A program made the position numbers and the translations under genes. DNA of 64,000 nt, from positions 1,736,001 through 1,800,000 of the forward strand of contig CBDFMN010000003.1 in NCBI GenBank assembly GCA_965249685.1, read 5' to 3'. Shown here in pieces: positions 1 through 8,881 of the stretch (position 1 is its first letter; each line of letters starts with the position of its first letter). Source of the stretch: RH-AL1 sp965249685 (GTDB lineage: Bacteria > Pseudomonadota > Alphaproteobacteria > Rhizobiales > Beijerinckiaceae). The notes under the pieces were generated by a model that was not told where the DNA came from, did not search any database, and saw only the letters and a list, made by a program, of their open reading frames with translations.

Positions 1-45
1 CGCACATCTCTTACCGGGGCCAGTTCTCCTTGGTACGCAGGTCAG

Positions 46-1257
46 ATGGTTTCGACGAGCAATCCGGACCGCAAATGGAATGAAAACTCGCGGTGGACGC
101 CTATATCAGGGCGCGCGGCGCCGATCCTCGTGGTGCTTGATGATTTCTTTCCACATCCGGGCTCGGCATTCCGCTTCGAGGAGTTCCGCTGCTACCTCGA
201 CCATATCCCCAATAGTGCGATCTACTCGACGGGAGGCGCCTTACACCTGGCCGACGAAGCGCGGCCCGTAGCCGATCTTATCGCATCGTACGAGGCCTCC
301 CATCCCACACATGCCGGACGCCTTTTTTCGATCGAGGCGAGCGCACTGCCGCCAGCCACCCTCTATTACGCGGTGTTCCTCCATGTCATTTACGGCTTCA
401 TCGAAGCCATCGAGCGGCAAGCCAAGCCCTTTGCCTTCACGCTCTACCCGGGAGGGGGCTTCGCGTTGGATGACGATCGAAGCGACGCGATGATGCGCCG
501 CGTGTTCGACTCGCCCTGCTTCGAACGTGTGATCGCGACGCAACCCGTCACCCGTGACTATCTCCTCGCCAAGGCGTTCTGCCGCGAGGATCAGGTTCTG
601 CCTCTTTATGGAGGCGTTCTCACACGCTCCGCGTTGCCGCCGCCGCCCGTCCACACGCGCTACGGTGCCGGCAAATCGACACTCGACCTCTGCTTCGTCG
701 CCAATCGATACAGCGCGCACGGAGCCGACAAAGGTTACGATCTGTTCGTTGCCATGGCAAAGAGCCTCGGCGAGTCGCCGATCGACGCGCGGTTTCACGT
801 CGTCGGCCGCTTCGACGCGACAATCCTCGACCTCGGCGCGGCTGCGCCGCTCTTCTCCTTCTACGGGCCGCGGCCCACGTCGTTTTTCCGTTCGTTCTAT
901 GCCGGAATCGACGCGATCGTCTCGCCGACGCGACCGTTTGTGCTTGGGCCGGGCCGTTTCGATGGCTTCCCCACGGGCTGTAGCGTGGAGGCTGGGCTGC
1001 ACGAGGTGGCGGTAATCTGCACCGATAAGCTCGGCCTCAACGTGGATTTCGAGGATGGGGAAGATCTGCTGCTCGTTGAAGCCGATGTGAAGGACATCGT
1101 CGCCAAAGTCGAGGCGCTCGCCTCCCAACCGGGACGTCTCGAAGCCTTGGGACGCAACGCACGCCGCCGCATGCTCGAGGTCTATGGTTACCAGCGCCAG
1201 ATGCAGCCACGCATCGACCTCCTGATCGCGCTGCTCGAGGGCGCAACAGGACGATAA
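46..1257 (+). CDS. GT-B type glycosyltransferase (family 1/4-like)
   Basis: A 403-residue protein with no signal peptide, so probably cytosolic. The C-terminal half (about residues 215-395) reads as a GT-B donor domain: a LCFVANRYS strand, FHVVGRFD, then IVSPTRPF and GFPTGCSVEAGLHEVAVIC, which resembles the E-x7-E region of GT4 enzymes but is not a clean match. It probably moves a sugar from a nucleotide donor to an unknown acceptor. The ATG at 46 is the first in frame and the SD is weak, so the start could lie slightly upstream of the window. Its TAA stop abuts the stop of the converging DegT aminotransferase gene, which also suggests surface-sugar work. The substrate cannot be read from the sequence. 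Confidence 0.7.
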   Translation: MVSTSNPDRKWNENSRWTPISGRAAPILVVLDDFFPHPGSAFRFEEFRCYLDHIPNSAIYSTGGALHLADEARPVADLIASYEASHPTHAGRLFSIEASALPPATLYYAVFLHVIYGFIEAIERQAKPFAFTLYPGGGFALDDDRSDAMMRRVFDSPCFERVIATQPVTRDYLLAKAFCREDQVLPLYGGVLTRSALPPPPVHTRYGAGKSTLDLCFVANRYSAHGADKGYDLFVAMAKSLGESPIDARFHVVGRFDATILDLGAAAPLFSFYGPRPTSFFRSFYAGIDAIVSPTRPFVLGPGRFDGFPTGCSVEAGLHEVAVICTDKLGLNVDFEDGEDLLLVEADVKDIVAKVEALASQPGRLEALGRNARRRMLEVYGYQRQMQPRIDLLIALLEGATGR

Positions 1258-2556
1258 TTACTGCAGCGGCGCGGCCCGTTCGTGCAGCCGGACGATGTCC
1301 ATGATCGAGCGAACGTCGCGCGCGGTCAGATCGACCGCCATCGGCAGGCCGACAAGACGGTCGGCCAGGTCCTCCGTTTGCGGAAGAGGGTCCCGGCCGA
1401 AGCGGCGGCAATAGGGATGCCGGTGTACGCCGGCGCCGTACCATTTGCGGCAGCCGATGCCGACGCCGTTCAGCGCCGCCATCAATCCATGCGCTTGCTC
1501 CCAAGTCGGCAACTCGGCGAGGACGTAATTGGAGGCGATGGCGGGCGCTAGATGCAGCGAGCTGTTGAGCCCCGCGCCGGCCTCGCGGTAGCAGTGGGCG
1601 ATGGCCGCATAGCGGCGGCACTTGTCGTCCCAGCCATCCAGTTCGGCGAGGCCCACGGCGGCATGGTACTCGCTCATCTTGCCATTGATGCTCGGCCGCT
1701 CGGAGACCCGTTCGAGGGTATAGCCAAAGTTCAGACATTCCACTGCCGCGCGCCATGTCGGCTCGTCGCCGCAAAAAACTGCCCCTCCCTCGCCCGTGCA
1801 GAACGCCTTGGTTGCATGGAAACTCGTGGCGAGGGGGATGGTGCCGAGCGTGAGGTCGGGCCGTGCGATCAAGCCTTCGACAGCCGCCGCGGCGTCGATT
1901 GCGACGGGGATGCCGGTCGCGGCGCGTAACGCCTCCCAAGGAGCCTGCGGAACAGGACGGCCGTAGGCAGCCACCGGGACGATCAGGCCGACTTGCCCGA
2001 TGAGGGGATGAAGGCGGCATAGATCGGGGTTCAGCAACCACGTTACAGGATCGACATCGACGAAATGTGGGACGTACCCGCTCTGCTCGACGGCGGAAAC
2101 GGTGCCGATGAACGTGTGGGCCGGCATCAGGCAAAGCGGGCGGGAGGGCGACGGCCGCCCTGCTGCGGCAAGGATCGCGCCGACCAGCGCCGCTGTCCCA
2201 GATGAGGCCAGAACCACATGCGCGGCACCTCCCACCTTCGCCCGCAGACGCTCCTGCAACGCCAGGACAAGGCTGCCGTGATTGGAATAGTGCCGCGCCG
2301 CGTCGATGAGATCGAGGTAGGGGAGCAAGCGTCGACCCGTCGGCAGCAGCGGGCGGCAGACGAGGATCCTATCGGCGGCAGGCGGCATCGCCCGGAAGTC
2401 GCCGGTCGACGAAGGCCCCCAGGTCCGCCCTTCGCCGCCTGTCAAGTCTTCGCCGCGCGCCAAGTCTTCGCCGCGCGCCAAGTCGTGGGTCCACGCTAGC
2501 TCTTCGGCCGCCGAGTGGCTGGGTACGGCGTAGACGGTCTTGATGGCCTCGCTCAT
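1258..2556 (-). CDS. DegT/DnrJ/EryC1/StrS-family sugar aminotransferase
   Basis: A 432-residue PLP-dependent aminotransferase of the type that aminates keto-sugars for surface polysaccharides or glycans. Visible marks are ASSGTAAL (phosphate-binding region, about 117-124), PAHTFIGTVSAV, the VAIDAAAA strand with the Asp that holds the pyridine nitrogen (D221), and SFHATK with the Schiff-base Lys at K250. The first 60 residues are not typical of the family and contain a short repeat (DLARGE twice, then DLTGGE), so the true start may lie further in. The gene ends stop-to-stop with the converging glycosyltransferase. The exact sugar substrate is unknown. Confidence 0.8.
   Translation of the reverse strand: MSEAIKTVYAVPSHSAAEELAWTHDLARGEDLARGEDLTGGEGRTWGPSSTGDFRAMPPAADRILVCRPLLPTGRRLLPYLDLIDAARHYSNHGSLVLALQERLRAKVGGAAHVVLASSGTAALVGAILAAAGRPSPSRPLCLMPAHTFIGTVSAVEQSGYVPHFVDVDPVTWLLNPDLCRLHPLIGQVGLIVPVAAYGRPVPQAPWEALRAATGIPVAIDAAAAVEGLIARPDLTLGTIPLATSFHATKAFCTGEGGAVFCGDEPTWRAAVECLNFGYTLERVSERPSINGKMSEYHAAVGLAELDGWDDKCRRYAAIAHCYREAGAGLNSSLHLAPAIASNYVLAELPTWEQAHGLMAALNGVGIGCRKWYGAGVHRHPYCRRFGRDPLPQTEDLADRLVGLPMAVDLTARDVRSIMDIVRLHERAAPLQ
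2443..2478. repeat. 18-nt tandem repeat in the 5' part of the aminotransferase gene
   Basis: Two perfect 18-nt units (2443-2460 and 2461-2478) followed by the start of a third and preceded by a degenerate one. The length is a multiple of three, so the repeat adds or removes six residues (DLARGE) without breaking the frame. It lies in the non-conserved N-terminal extension of the aminotransferase. Confidence 0.8.
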
Positions 2557-2819
2557 CGCCTTACCGTGTCAGCAGCCTTCACCCCCGACAAACGCTTTAT
2601 TGTCGAATAGACATCGGTTGCATGGCCAGCGAAAGCGGGCGATCCGCCTGGGCGTCGCCGTCCCGGCTAACCCCACCAGCGTCAAAGTCATCTTCGACAG
2701 CTTTTTTGCAAGCGAGGGCGGAACCGTTGCGTTGCTCGCGCGCTAGCCGTTCAGACGTGTCCGCGACACTCCTTGGCGCAGGCTTGGCCGGGTCTCGCGA
2801 AGAGCTTTGGACGAGGCAG

Positions 2820-3221
2820 ATGATGATCGAAACAGGCGCGCCGCGGTCCTCGACGGCCGGCTTGCTGGGAGAGGCCCTGTCACAGACATCGCGATTGGTG
2901 GCGGCCGAAATACAGCTCGTCCGCATCGAGTTGAGCGAGAAGATTTCGACGGCGGTCAAGGCGGTGTTAGCCATCGTCGTGGCGGCGATCTTCCTCCTCA
3001 TCGCACTGATCTTCCTCCTTTCCGGTCTGGTTGCCCTTCTCATCCAATTTGGGCTTTCGGCCTCCAGTGCCAATTTCGCGATCGGCGGCGGTATCGCAGT
3101 CGTGGCGCTTATCGCTATCTTTGCGGCGTCGCGGAGCCTGTCGGCCTCCAAACTGAAACCGGGCCGCAGCATACGGCAAATCGGGGAAAACGCCGCCATA
3201 GTTAGGGAGGGCGCACGATGA
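2820..3221 (+). CDS. Phage-holin-III / YqjE-like membrane protein (DUF1469 type)
   Basis: A 133-residue inner-membrane protein. An amphipathic N-terminal segment (about 10-40) is followed by two long hydrophobic helices separated by a short turn (about 43-75 and 80-105), with a basic tail. This is the layout of the holin-superfamily-III/YqjE family found in many proteobacterial chromosomes; it is not evidence of a prophage. I chose the tandem ATG at 2820/2823, because upstream sequence in the same frame lacks family character. It overlaps the next gene by ATGA (3218-3221) and forms an operon with the DUF3618 and YihY genes. The molecular role is unknown; related operons are often linked to envelope stress. 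Confidence 0.75.
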   Translation: MMIETGAPRSSTAGLLGEALSQTSRLVAAEIQLVRIELSEKISTAVKAVLAIVVAAIFLLIALIFLLSGLVALLIQFGLSASSANFAIGGGIAVVALIAIFAASRSLSASKLKPGRSIRQIGENAAIVREGAR

Positions 3222-3505
3222 ACGGGCCCCTGGAAACCGCCGCCGCTGCCGAGGCGGAAGTGGAGTATGCCCGCGCCGCCCTTGCGCTGACATTGGACCA
3301 GTTGAAGGAAAATCTGCAGCCCAAGCAACTGATCGTAGAGGTGATGGCCCGCCCGCGCGACCAGGTCTCCCGCTGGCTCGTGACCTATGGCCGGTTCGCG
3401 AAGCACAGCCCCGTCGCTGGCATGATCATTGGGGCCGCAGCCCTCGCCTTGACCAGCTCCCTGGTGCGCGGTGAACAGGGGCGGCGCACGAGCCATCGGC
3501 GATGA
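3218..3505 (+). CDS. DUF3618 family protein
   Basis: A 95-residue protein with the family hallmark in its N-terminal half: a charged helix containing ALTLDQLKENLQPKQLIVE. One hydrophobic segment follows (SPVAGMIIGAAALALTSSL) and then a basic C-terminus, so it is probably a single-pass inner-membrane protein. A good SD (GGGAGG at about 3205-3210) precedes the ATG. It is coupled at both ends by ATGA overlaps to the holin-like gene before it and the YihY gene after it. No biochemical function is known for the family. Confidence 0.8.
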   Translation: MNGPLETAAAAEAEVEYARAALALTLDQLKENLQPKQLIVEVMARPRDQVSRWLVTYGRFAKHSPVAGMIIGAAALALTSSLVRGEQGRRTSHRR

Positions 3506-4596
3506 AGGACCGCCCGTCTCCGTTCGCTGCCTTCGTCGCGGCTTTCGCGCTTGTCCTCTCGGTGCGTTCGACGATGCAACGAGCAAGTGTGCAGCGCTCT
3601 CAATCCTCGTCCAAGCGTGAGGTCCCCTTGTCGCGGGACACGAAATCGAACGCCGGCGGTAAAACTTTAGCCGGCCAGGGCGCGACGACACCGACGGAAA
3701 TTCCGCCGCGCGGATGGTTGGACATCCTGAAGCGCACGGCGCAGAAATTCTCGGAAAACGAGCTTATGTCCGAGGCGGCAAGCGTCACCTTCTTCGCTCT
3801 GCTCTCCATTTTTCCCGCCGTCGCCGCGCTCATCTCGATCTATGGCCTTGTCGCCGATCCCCGGACGATCTCGGAGCATCTCGACACCGCCGCCGGCTTC
3901 CTGCCGGGCGGCGGCCTGGACATTATCAAGGAGCAGGTGAAACGGCTGACGGAGAACCCGGCGAGCAGCTTGGGTTTCGGCGTGATCCTAGGCATCGGCA
4001 CCGCGCTATGGAGCGCCAACCAAGGCAGCAAGGCGGTTTTCAGCGCCCTGAACAATGTTTACGAAGAAAAAGAAAAGCGCAGCTTCATCAGGTTGACAGG
4101 GGTGACGCTTGGCTTCACGGCCGGGGCACTGGTCTTCCTCATTATCCTGATGACTGCCGTCGTGGTCCTGCCGATCGTCCTGAATTTCATCGGCCTGCAG
4201 AGCTCGACGGACTTGCTCGTTCGAGTCGGCCGCTGGCCAGCCGTACTTCTGCTGCTCGCCGTTTTTCTTGCCGCGCTCTACCGCATAGGTCCGAGCCGCA
4301 ACGCGGCGCAGTGGCGCTGGATCAGTTGGGGCAGTGCCTTCGCCGCTGTCTCCTGGGTCGGACTTTCGATTGGCTTCTCGTGGTACGTTTCGCATTTCGG
4401 CAGCTACAATAAAACCTATGGGTCACTTGGCGCCGTCGTCGGGTTCATGACGTGGATCTGGTTGTCGACCACAGTCATCCTCGTGGGAGCGCAACTCAAC
4501 GCCGAGATGGAAGCGCAGACGGAGAAGGACACCACGGTCGGGGCACCGAAACCAATCGGCGCGCGAGGTGCGACCCAGGCCGATCACACGGCTTAA
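3502..4596 (+). CDS. YihY/BrkB family inner-membrane protein
   Basis: A 364-residue polytopic membrane protein of the family once annotated as RNase BN. After a variable N-terminus (about 1-75, with one possible helix near the start), it has the family landmarks: SENELMSEAASVTFFALLSIFPAVAALISIYG (about 88-118), the GIGTALWSANQGSKAVFSALNNVYEEKEKRSF loop (about 168-200), several transmembrane helices, and YGSLGAVVGFMTWIWLSTTVILVGAQLNAEME near the end. The role is unproven; a transporter or envelope function is likely. It is the last gene of a three-gene operon and converges on a GT2 gene only 26 nt away. Confidence 0.88.
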   Translation: MKDRPSPFAAFVAAFALVLSVRSTMQRASVQRSQSSSKREVPLSRDTKSNAGGKTLAGQGATTPTEIPPRGWLDILKRTAQKFSENELMSEAASVTFFALLSIFPAVAALISIYGLVADPRTISEHLDTAAGFLPGGGLDIIKEQVKRLTENPASSLGFGVILGIGTALWSANQGSKAVFSALNNVYEEKEKRSFIRLTGVTLGFTAGALVFLIILMTAVVVLPIVLNFIGLQSSTDLLVRVGRWPAVLLLLAVFLAALYRIGPSRNAAQWRWISWGSAFAAVSWVGLSIGFSWYVSHFGSYNKTYGSLGAVVGFMTWIWLSTTVILVGAQLNAEMEAQTEKDTTVGAPKPIGARGATQADHTA

Positions 4597-4622
4597 CGCT
4601 GCCGTCAGGATGAGCGGCTGCC

Positions 4623-5672
4623 CTATCGCGGCGGGACGAGTTCAGACCCGGTCCGTTCAGCGGCAGCCCTCGGCAACAAGCCAGAAAGCCTCCAACCCAG
4701 ACGCGTCCGCGCCGCCGTCAAACCGTCGCGCGCCTTGATTCCGGCCAGGATCACCCGCGCGATGCGGATTTGGCGCGGCAAGGCTTGAGGCGCGAGCAGC
4801 GAAGACGGATACGCGCCATGCCCGCGCATGACGGCGAACGCTGGCCGCAGGTATTCGTCGCAGTGGATCGCGGGCTTCTCGATGCGCAGGCGCATCGTGT
4901 CGGCGCAGCCGCCGCTGGCACGCCCGATCAATCGACCTGACGTGGTCACGACAAGATCGGGCGCGTGGCGAATGCGAAACCCGGATCGGCGCAGCGCCGC
5001 CATCAAGGCACGATCCTCACCGAGCGCGAGTGGCGGAACGCCGCCGACCGCGCGAAAGCTGGCGAGGGTAAGGGCGAGCGATGCGCCGGATTCGCATGGG
5101 TGACGTGGCCATGGGTCGTGTGGCTGCGGGTGTAGCCGCGTCTCGATCTCGCAGACGAGCGCCTCATAAGTCGCCTCGAGGGCGCCGCGTTTTCTCAAAG
5201 TCGAAGGCAGAGCCGCTTCTTCCATGGGGTCAAGCGCTACCGTTCCCGCCACCGCATCGACGCCGGCCTCGAGCGCGGCGACGGTCTTGGCGATCCAGTC
5301 GGGGGGAACGCGCGAGTCGGCGTCCGTCGTCATCAGCAATCCGGTGCCGGTCGTCTCTTCCAAGAGCGTCGCGGCCGCTTCCATCGCGCGCCGCCGGGCG
5401 CCGCCGGCGCTCGCCTCGCCCGGCGGCAGCGCCGCGACGACCACATGCAAGGGGAAGCCCAAACTCGGCGCCAGGGATCGCGCGGCTTCCGCAGTCCCGT
5501 CGTCGGAATTGTTGACGAAGAGGAGCACGCCGTAGGGCGGCAGAACCTCGCCTGTGGCAGCCCGCTGCGCCGACAAGGCGGCAAGGCAGGCCTCGATGCG
5601 TTCGACCTCGTTTTTGACCGGCACGGCGACCATGATGGTCCAGGCACAACTCGAACTCCGCTGACTGATCAT
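4623..5672 (-). CDS. Family 2 glycosyltransferase
   Basis: A 349-residue GT-A enzyme. The N-terminus MVAVPVKNEVERIEACLAAL is the nucleotide-sugar strand, VNNSDDGTAEAA follows, and TTDADSRVPPDW supplies the metal-binding DxD-like motif (DAD at about 117-119). GGVPPLALGEDRALMAALRRSG is the typical ED acceptor-side motif. The ATG at 5672 starts 8 nt after the stop of the acyl-CoA-dehydrogenase-like gene, so the two are probably co-transcribed. A longer reading frame runs upstream but overlaps that gene and has no GT character. Together with the PIG-L deacetylase it suggests assembly or tailoring of an N-acylated glycoside. The substrate is unknown. Confidence 0.8.
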   Translation of the reverse strand: MISQRSSSCAWTIMVAVPVKNEVERIEACLAALSAQRAATGEVLPPYGVLLFVNNSDDGTAEAARSLAPSLGFPLHVVVAALPPGEASAGGARRRAMEAAATLLEETTGTGLLMTTDADSRVPPDWIAKTVAALEAGVDAVAGTVALDPMEEAALPSTLRKRGALEATYEALVCEIETRLHPQPHDPWPRHPCESGASLALTLASFRAVGGVPPLALGEDRALMAALRRSGFRIRHAPDLVVTTSGRLIGRASGGCADTMRLRIEKPAIHCDEYLRPAFAVMRGHGAYPSSLLAPQALPRQIRIARVILAGIKARDGLTAARTRLGWRLSGLLPRAAAERTGSELVPPR

Positions 5673-5680
5673 GTCGGGCG

Positions 5681-6826
5681 CTAAGCCATCTCTGTCGTAA
5701 GGGGCTGGTGGAAGCAGAAGGCACCGGCTGCGTCGAGCGAGGCGTCGAGCGCGGGCTGCCGCAGATAAGTCGCAAGGTCCCGGGCGACCTGATCGACCGG
5801 GTTGGGGCGCATGAAGGCTTTCAGGCCGAGCGACCTCTGCGCGTGGTCCAGGACAAGGAGCGCCGCGCGCTGAAACGTTCCGCGCATCAAATCGACATAG
5901 ACGTCGACTTTGGCCGGGTTGGTCGCCGGGTTCTCCGCGAGCTTTGACGCTTCGCCTATCCATAGCCGCGCGGTCTCAGCCGCAGCGACCGCTTCAGCGA
6001 AACGAGCCCTCTGCATCCCGTCGCCGTCGCGGCCCGCGCCGACGACCTGCTCCCGATAGGACTCGAGAAGCGCGAACACGCCGCCGAGTTGAACGGCCAT
6101 GACGCGCCAGGCGCCCCCGCGAAAATAGGGCGAGCGCAGATAGTCACCCGGACGGCCGACGACCTCATCGGCATCGATCGGAATACCGGTGAAATCCACC
6201 GTTCCCGTGGCGCTTGCCTTCATCCCCGTGGGCGTCCAACCGGATTGGTCGACGCGATCGGCGCCGATGACGCAAGGCAGCATCAGCACGCTGCCCGCCT
6301 CGGTCTTTGCGGCAACCAGCGGCCGGCGGACGTGGCCGGCACCGGATGCCAGGAGCTTACGGCCGCGAAGTCGGCGACCGCCGACTTCATCGATTAGGAC
6401 AAGGCTGTGCTGATCCTCGGCCATCCACACGCCCGAGAGGCGACCGGCATCAGCTTCCGCCTTCAGCAAAGCCAAATTCTCCCGCGAGCCGTAGAGCCGC
6501 ACGAGCTTAATTGCGTTGATGTGCCCCTCGTAGAGGCGACCGAGCGGCAAGCTACCCTGTCCGATCCGCGACAATATATTCGCCAGCAGCACAGGATCGG
6601 AAGGCGATGATCCAAGATCGTCCCCGTCCATCGTCGATGGGAAAGGCGCGTGGAGCAGACCGCGCCGGTGAAGCTCCCGCACCTCGGCGTCGGGAAAAGC
6701 ACCATCGCGATCGAGCATCGCCGCATTGCTTGATGCAAGGTCAGCAACGGCACTCGCCGCCTCGATGAGCTTGTGCCCACACTTCAAGGCGTCGATGTTT
6801 TCAGGAGCAGCGTGTGTCACGCGCAT
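5681..6826 (-). CDS. Acyl-CoA dehydrogenase-superfamily protein (atypical)
   Basis: A 381-residue member of the acyl-CoA dehydrogenase fold. The helical N-terminus, the central beta domain (SGVWMAEDQH, GWTPTGMKASATGTVDFTGI) and the C-terminal helical domain ending RDLATYLRQPALDASLDAAG are recognisable. The ending resembles the subgroup that includes flavin monooxygenases of the DszC type rather than true fatty-acyl dehydrogenases. I see no obvious equivalent of the catalytic Glu of medium-chain enzymes. The ATG at 6826 is chosen because the upstream frame lacks family similarity. It lies between a GT2 gene and a divergent PIG-L deacetylase, so it may oxidise a lipid-like or amino-sugar intermediate. 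Confidence 0.75.
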   Translation of the reverse strand: MRVTHAAPENIDALKCGHKLIEAASAVADLASSNAAMLDRDGAFPDAEVRELHRRGLLHAPFPSTMDGDDLGSSPSDPVLLANILSRIGQGSLPLGRLYEGHINAIKLVRLYGSRENLALLKAEADAGRLSGVWMAEDQHSLVLIDEVGGRRLRGRKLLASGAGHVRRPLVAAKTEAGSVLMLPCVIGADRVDQSGWTPTGMKASATGTVDFTGIPIDADEVVGRPGDYLRSPYFRGGAWRVMAVQLGGVFALLESYREQVVGAGRDGDGMQRARFAEAVAAAETARLWIGEASKLAENPATNPAKVDVYVDLMRGTFQRAALLVLDHAQRSLGLKAFMRPNPVDQVARDLATYLRQPALDASLDAAGAFCFHQPLTTEMA

Positions 6827-7642
6827 GCAACCGGCCGAGGGCTTAGCCGTTCCCTCCTCGTTGAAGAAGTCGTAGAGGATCTTACCCTGCCTACCCCGTC
6901 GAACACGCACGCAAGATGGCGGGCTGCGCCACCTGTCGACCTCTATCGATTGGTGGGAAACGGGCCGTTGCTCGTCCTCGCGCCGCATCCCGACGACGAG
7001 ACGATCGGGTGCGGCGGGCTGATTCAGCAAGCCGCGCGGGCGGGTATCCCCGTCTTCATCGATATTCTGACAGACGGTTCGCGCTCTCACCCGCACTCCC
7101 GCAGTCACCCGCGGGAACGGCTGACCGCCCTGCGCCGGTCCGAAGCCGTGGCGGCCGCGGCGCTCCTCGGAGTTGCCACCGCCCACCTTCGGTTCTGGCC
7201 AGAGGAAGACACCTGCTTGGCCGTCCAGGGCCCTGCGGCCAATGGGTTGGTCGAGCGGTTGCGCGCGCGTCTTGCGGAAACCCGCGCGGAGAGCGTGTTC
7301 GTTACATGGACGGACGATCCCCATTGCGACCACAAGGCGGCCTTCGATCTGGCCGACCACAGCTTGCGCGGATCGACCGCGCGCCTCTACGGCTATCCCG
7401 TTTGGTCCTGGACCCTTGAAGCGCTGCCGCGCAGTGCGCGCGAGGCCCAGGCGATGCGGCTCGATATCGTCGCCGAACTTGCGGGGAAGCGGGAGGCCTT
7501 GGCCTGCCATGCGAGCCAGCTTGGCCAGGTGATCCATGACGATCCCCAGGGCTTCAGCCTTACGGAAACAGATGTCGCCTTGTTCATGCAGCCATACGAG
7601 ACCTTCATCGCCGTAACCCCAATGGCGGGCACCGGCAATTAG
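6812..7642 (+). CDS. PIG-L (LmbE-like) N-deacetylase
   Basis: A zinc-dependent de-N-acetylase of the PIG-L/MshB family, which removes acetyl groups from N-acetylated sugars or related amides. LLVLAPHPDDETIGCGG holds the AHPDDE zinc and catalytic motif. FVTWTDDPHCDHKAA holds the second metal-binding His pair. The start is uncertain: no ATG lies near the domain and in-frame options are GTG at 6773, GTG at 6812, or TTG/GTG near 6949. I list 6812, which overlaps the divergent dehydrogenase-like start by 15 nt. In other proteobacteria I recall this gene beside a dehydrogenase-like gene, a NodS-like methyltransferase and a GT2; the methyltransferase is missing here. Confidence 0.78.
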   Translation: MCHAHATGRGLSRSLLVEEVVEDLTLPTPSNTHARWRAAPPVDLYRLVGNGPLLVLAPHPDDETIGCGGLIQQAARAGIPVFIDILTDGSRSHPHSRSHPRERLTALRRSEAVAAAALLGVATAHLRFWPEEDTCLAVQGPAANGLVERLRARLAETRAESVFVTWTDDPHCDHKAAFDLADHSLRGSTARLYGYPVWSWTLEALPRSAREAQAMRLDIVAELAGKREALACHASQLGQVIHDDPQGFSLTETDVALFMQPYETFIAVTPMAGTGN

Positions 7643-7785
7643 AAACAAACGGGCATTCTCCGGCCGCCGCGATTTGGACCCGCTCCATCCCCCTTTCGAT
7701 CCCTGCGTCCCGAAATGATGCAACCGTTTCGAGGGCCGTGTTAAGGATTCTGCAACCGAAGTTTTTCGAACATCAGGACACCGCC

Positions 7786-8751
7786 TTGACTTGGACGAGC
7801 GTCGACTGTCCCGATCACTTTGGCCGCACGGTCGTGGTTACCGGTGCCAGCAGCGGCCTCGGCGCCGCGTCCGCCGAGATGCTTGCCGCGCGGGGTGCAC
7901 GGGTCGTCCTGGCCGTGCGCGACGAGGCGAAAGGAGAGGTGGTCCGCGCGCGGATCCTCGCCCTCCATCCCCGTGCCGAGGTCGCGGTCTTGCTGGTCGA
8001 TTTGGCGGACCTCGCGAGCATCCGGGTCTTCGCTGCGCGCCTGAATGCGGAAGAACGCGCGATCGATGTCCTGATCAACAACGCCGGGCTCGGTGCCCAG
8101 CCGCGAAGAGCGGTCACCATCGACGGCTTCGAGCGACAGTTCGGAACCAACCACCTCGGGGCGTTCGCCCTGACGGGCCTGCTCCTCCCCTCGCTGCTGA
8201 AGGCGGCCGCGCCGCGCGTCATCGCCGTGGCGAGCATCGCACACCGCCAGGGCGAGATCGACTTTGCTGACCTGCAGGGCGCGCGCCGCTATCGCGGGCT
8301 GAAGGCGTATCGTCAGTCCAAGCTCGCCAACCTGATCTTTGCCATCGAGTTGGACCGTCGCGTGCGGGCGGCACACGGCAGGCTGGTCAGCGTGGCGGCG
8401 CACCCTGGCCTCTCCAGCACCGGCTTCTTCGCCGCCATGGGCTACCCGAAACCCATCACCGCGGCCATAGAAGCGGGCATCCGGATCATGGGCCAGGATG
8501 CGGTCAATGGCGCTCTTCCGCTCGTCTATGCTGCGACGATGCCGGACGTGCGGGGAGGCGACTATTGGGGTCCCGCCGGCCGGCTTGAATTTCGCGGGCC
8601 GCCGGCACGGGCGGCGATCGCCCCGCGGGCGCACGACGCGACCGTGGCGGCACGGCTCTGGGAAGTCTCGGAGCGGTTGACCGGAGTCGACTTCGACGCC
8701 TTGGCCCACGGCAACGCGGCTTCAGAGCCGAAATCGTCAGCCTCGGCATAG
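7786..8751 (+). CDS. Short-chain dehydrogenase (retinol-dehydrogenase-like SDR)
   Basis: A 321-residue SDR. TVVVTGASSGLGAAS carries the TGxxxGxG cofactor motif, NNAG follows, then VIAVASIAHRQG and YRQSKLAN, which hold the catalytic Ser and the YxxxK pair. Size and layout fit the extended retinol dehydrogenase/WW-domain oxidoreductase-like group; the substrate is unknown. I chose TTG at 7786 because AGGA sits 7 nt before it (7775-7778). The in-frame GTG at 7738 has GAGG only 3 nt away. The gene converges on the Ldh-family gene. Confidence 0.82.
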   Translation: MTWTSVDCPDHFGRTVVVTGASSGLGAASAEMLAARGARVVLAVRDEAKGEVVRARILALHPRAEVAVLLVDLADLASIRVFAARLNAEERAIDVLINNAGLGAQPRRAVTIDGFERQFGTNHLGAFALTGLLLPSLLKAAAPRVIAVASIAHRQGEIDFADLQGARRYRGLKAYRQSKLANLIFAIELDRRVRAAHGRLVSVAAHPGLSSTGFFAAMGYPKPITAAIEAGIRIMGQDAVNGALPLVYAATMPDVRGGDYWGPAGRLEFRGPPARAAIAPRAHDATVAARLWEVSERLTGVDFDALAHGNAASEPKSSASA

Positions 8752-8881
8752 CTTCGACCGGTGGTAGCTGCTGCTGCACCCACTTGCTCGGCAGCGTATG
8801 CGCCGGCTACCCCGCAGCGTCGGCAAGGCACCTGAGGATGCAGCCGTAGGCTTGGCGCACTGGGAAGCCAACCGCGCCGAG

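Noticed and set aside
2820..3221. Phage-holin name suggesting a prophage
   Set aside because: No other phage genes are near; this holin-superfamily-III type is a common chromosomal membrane protein beside DUF3618 and YihY genes.
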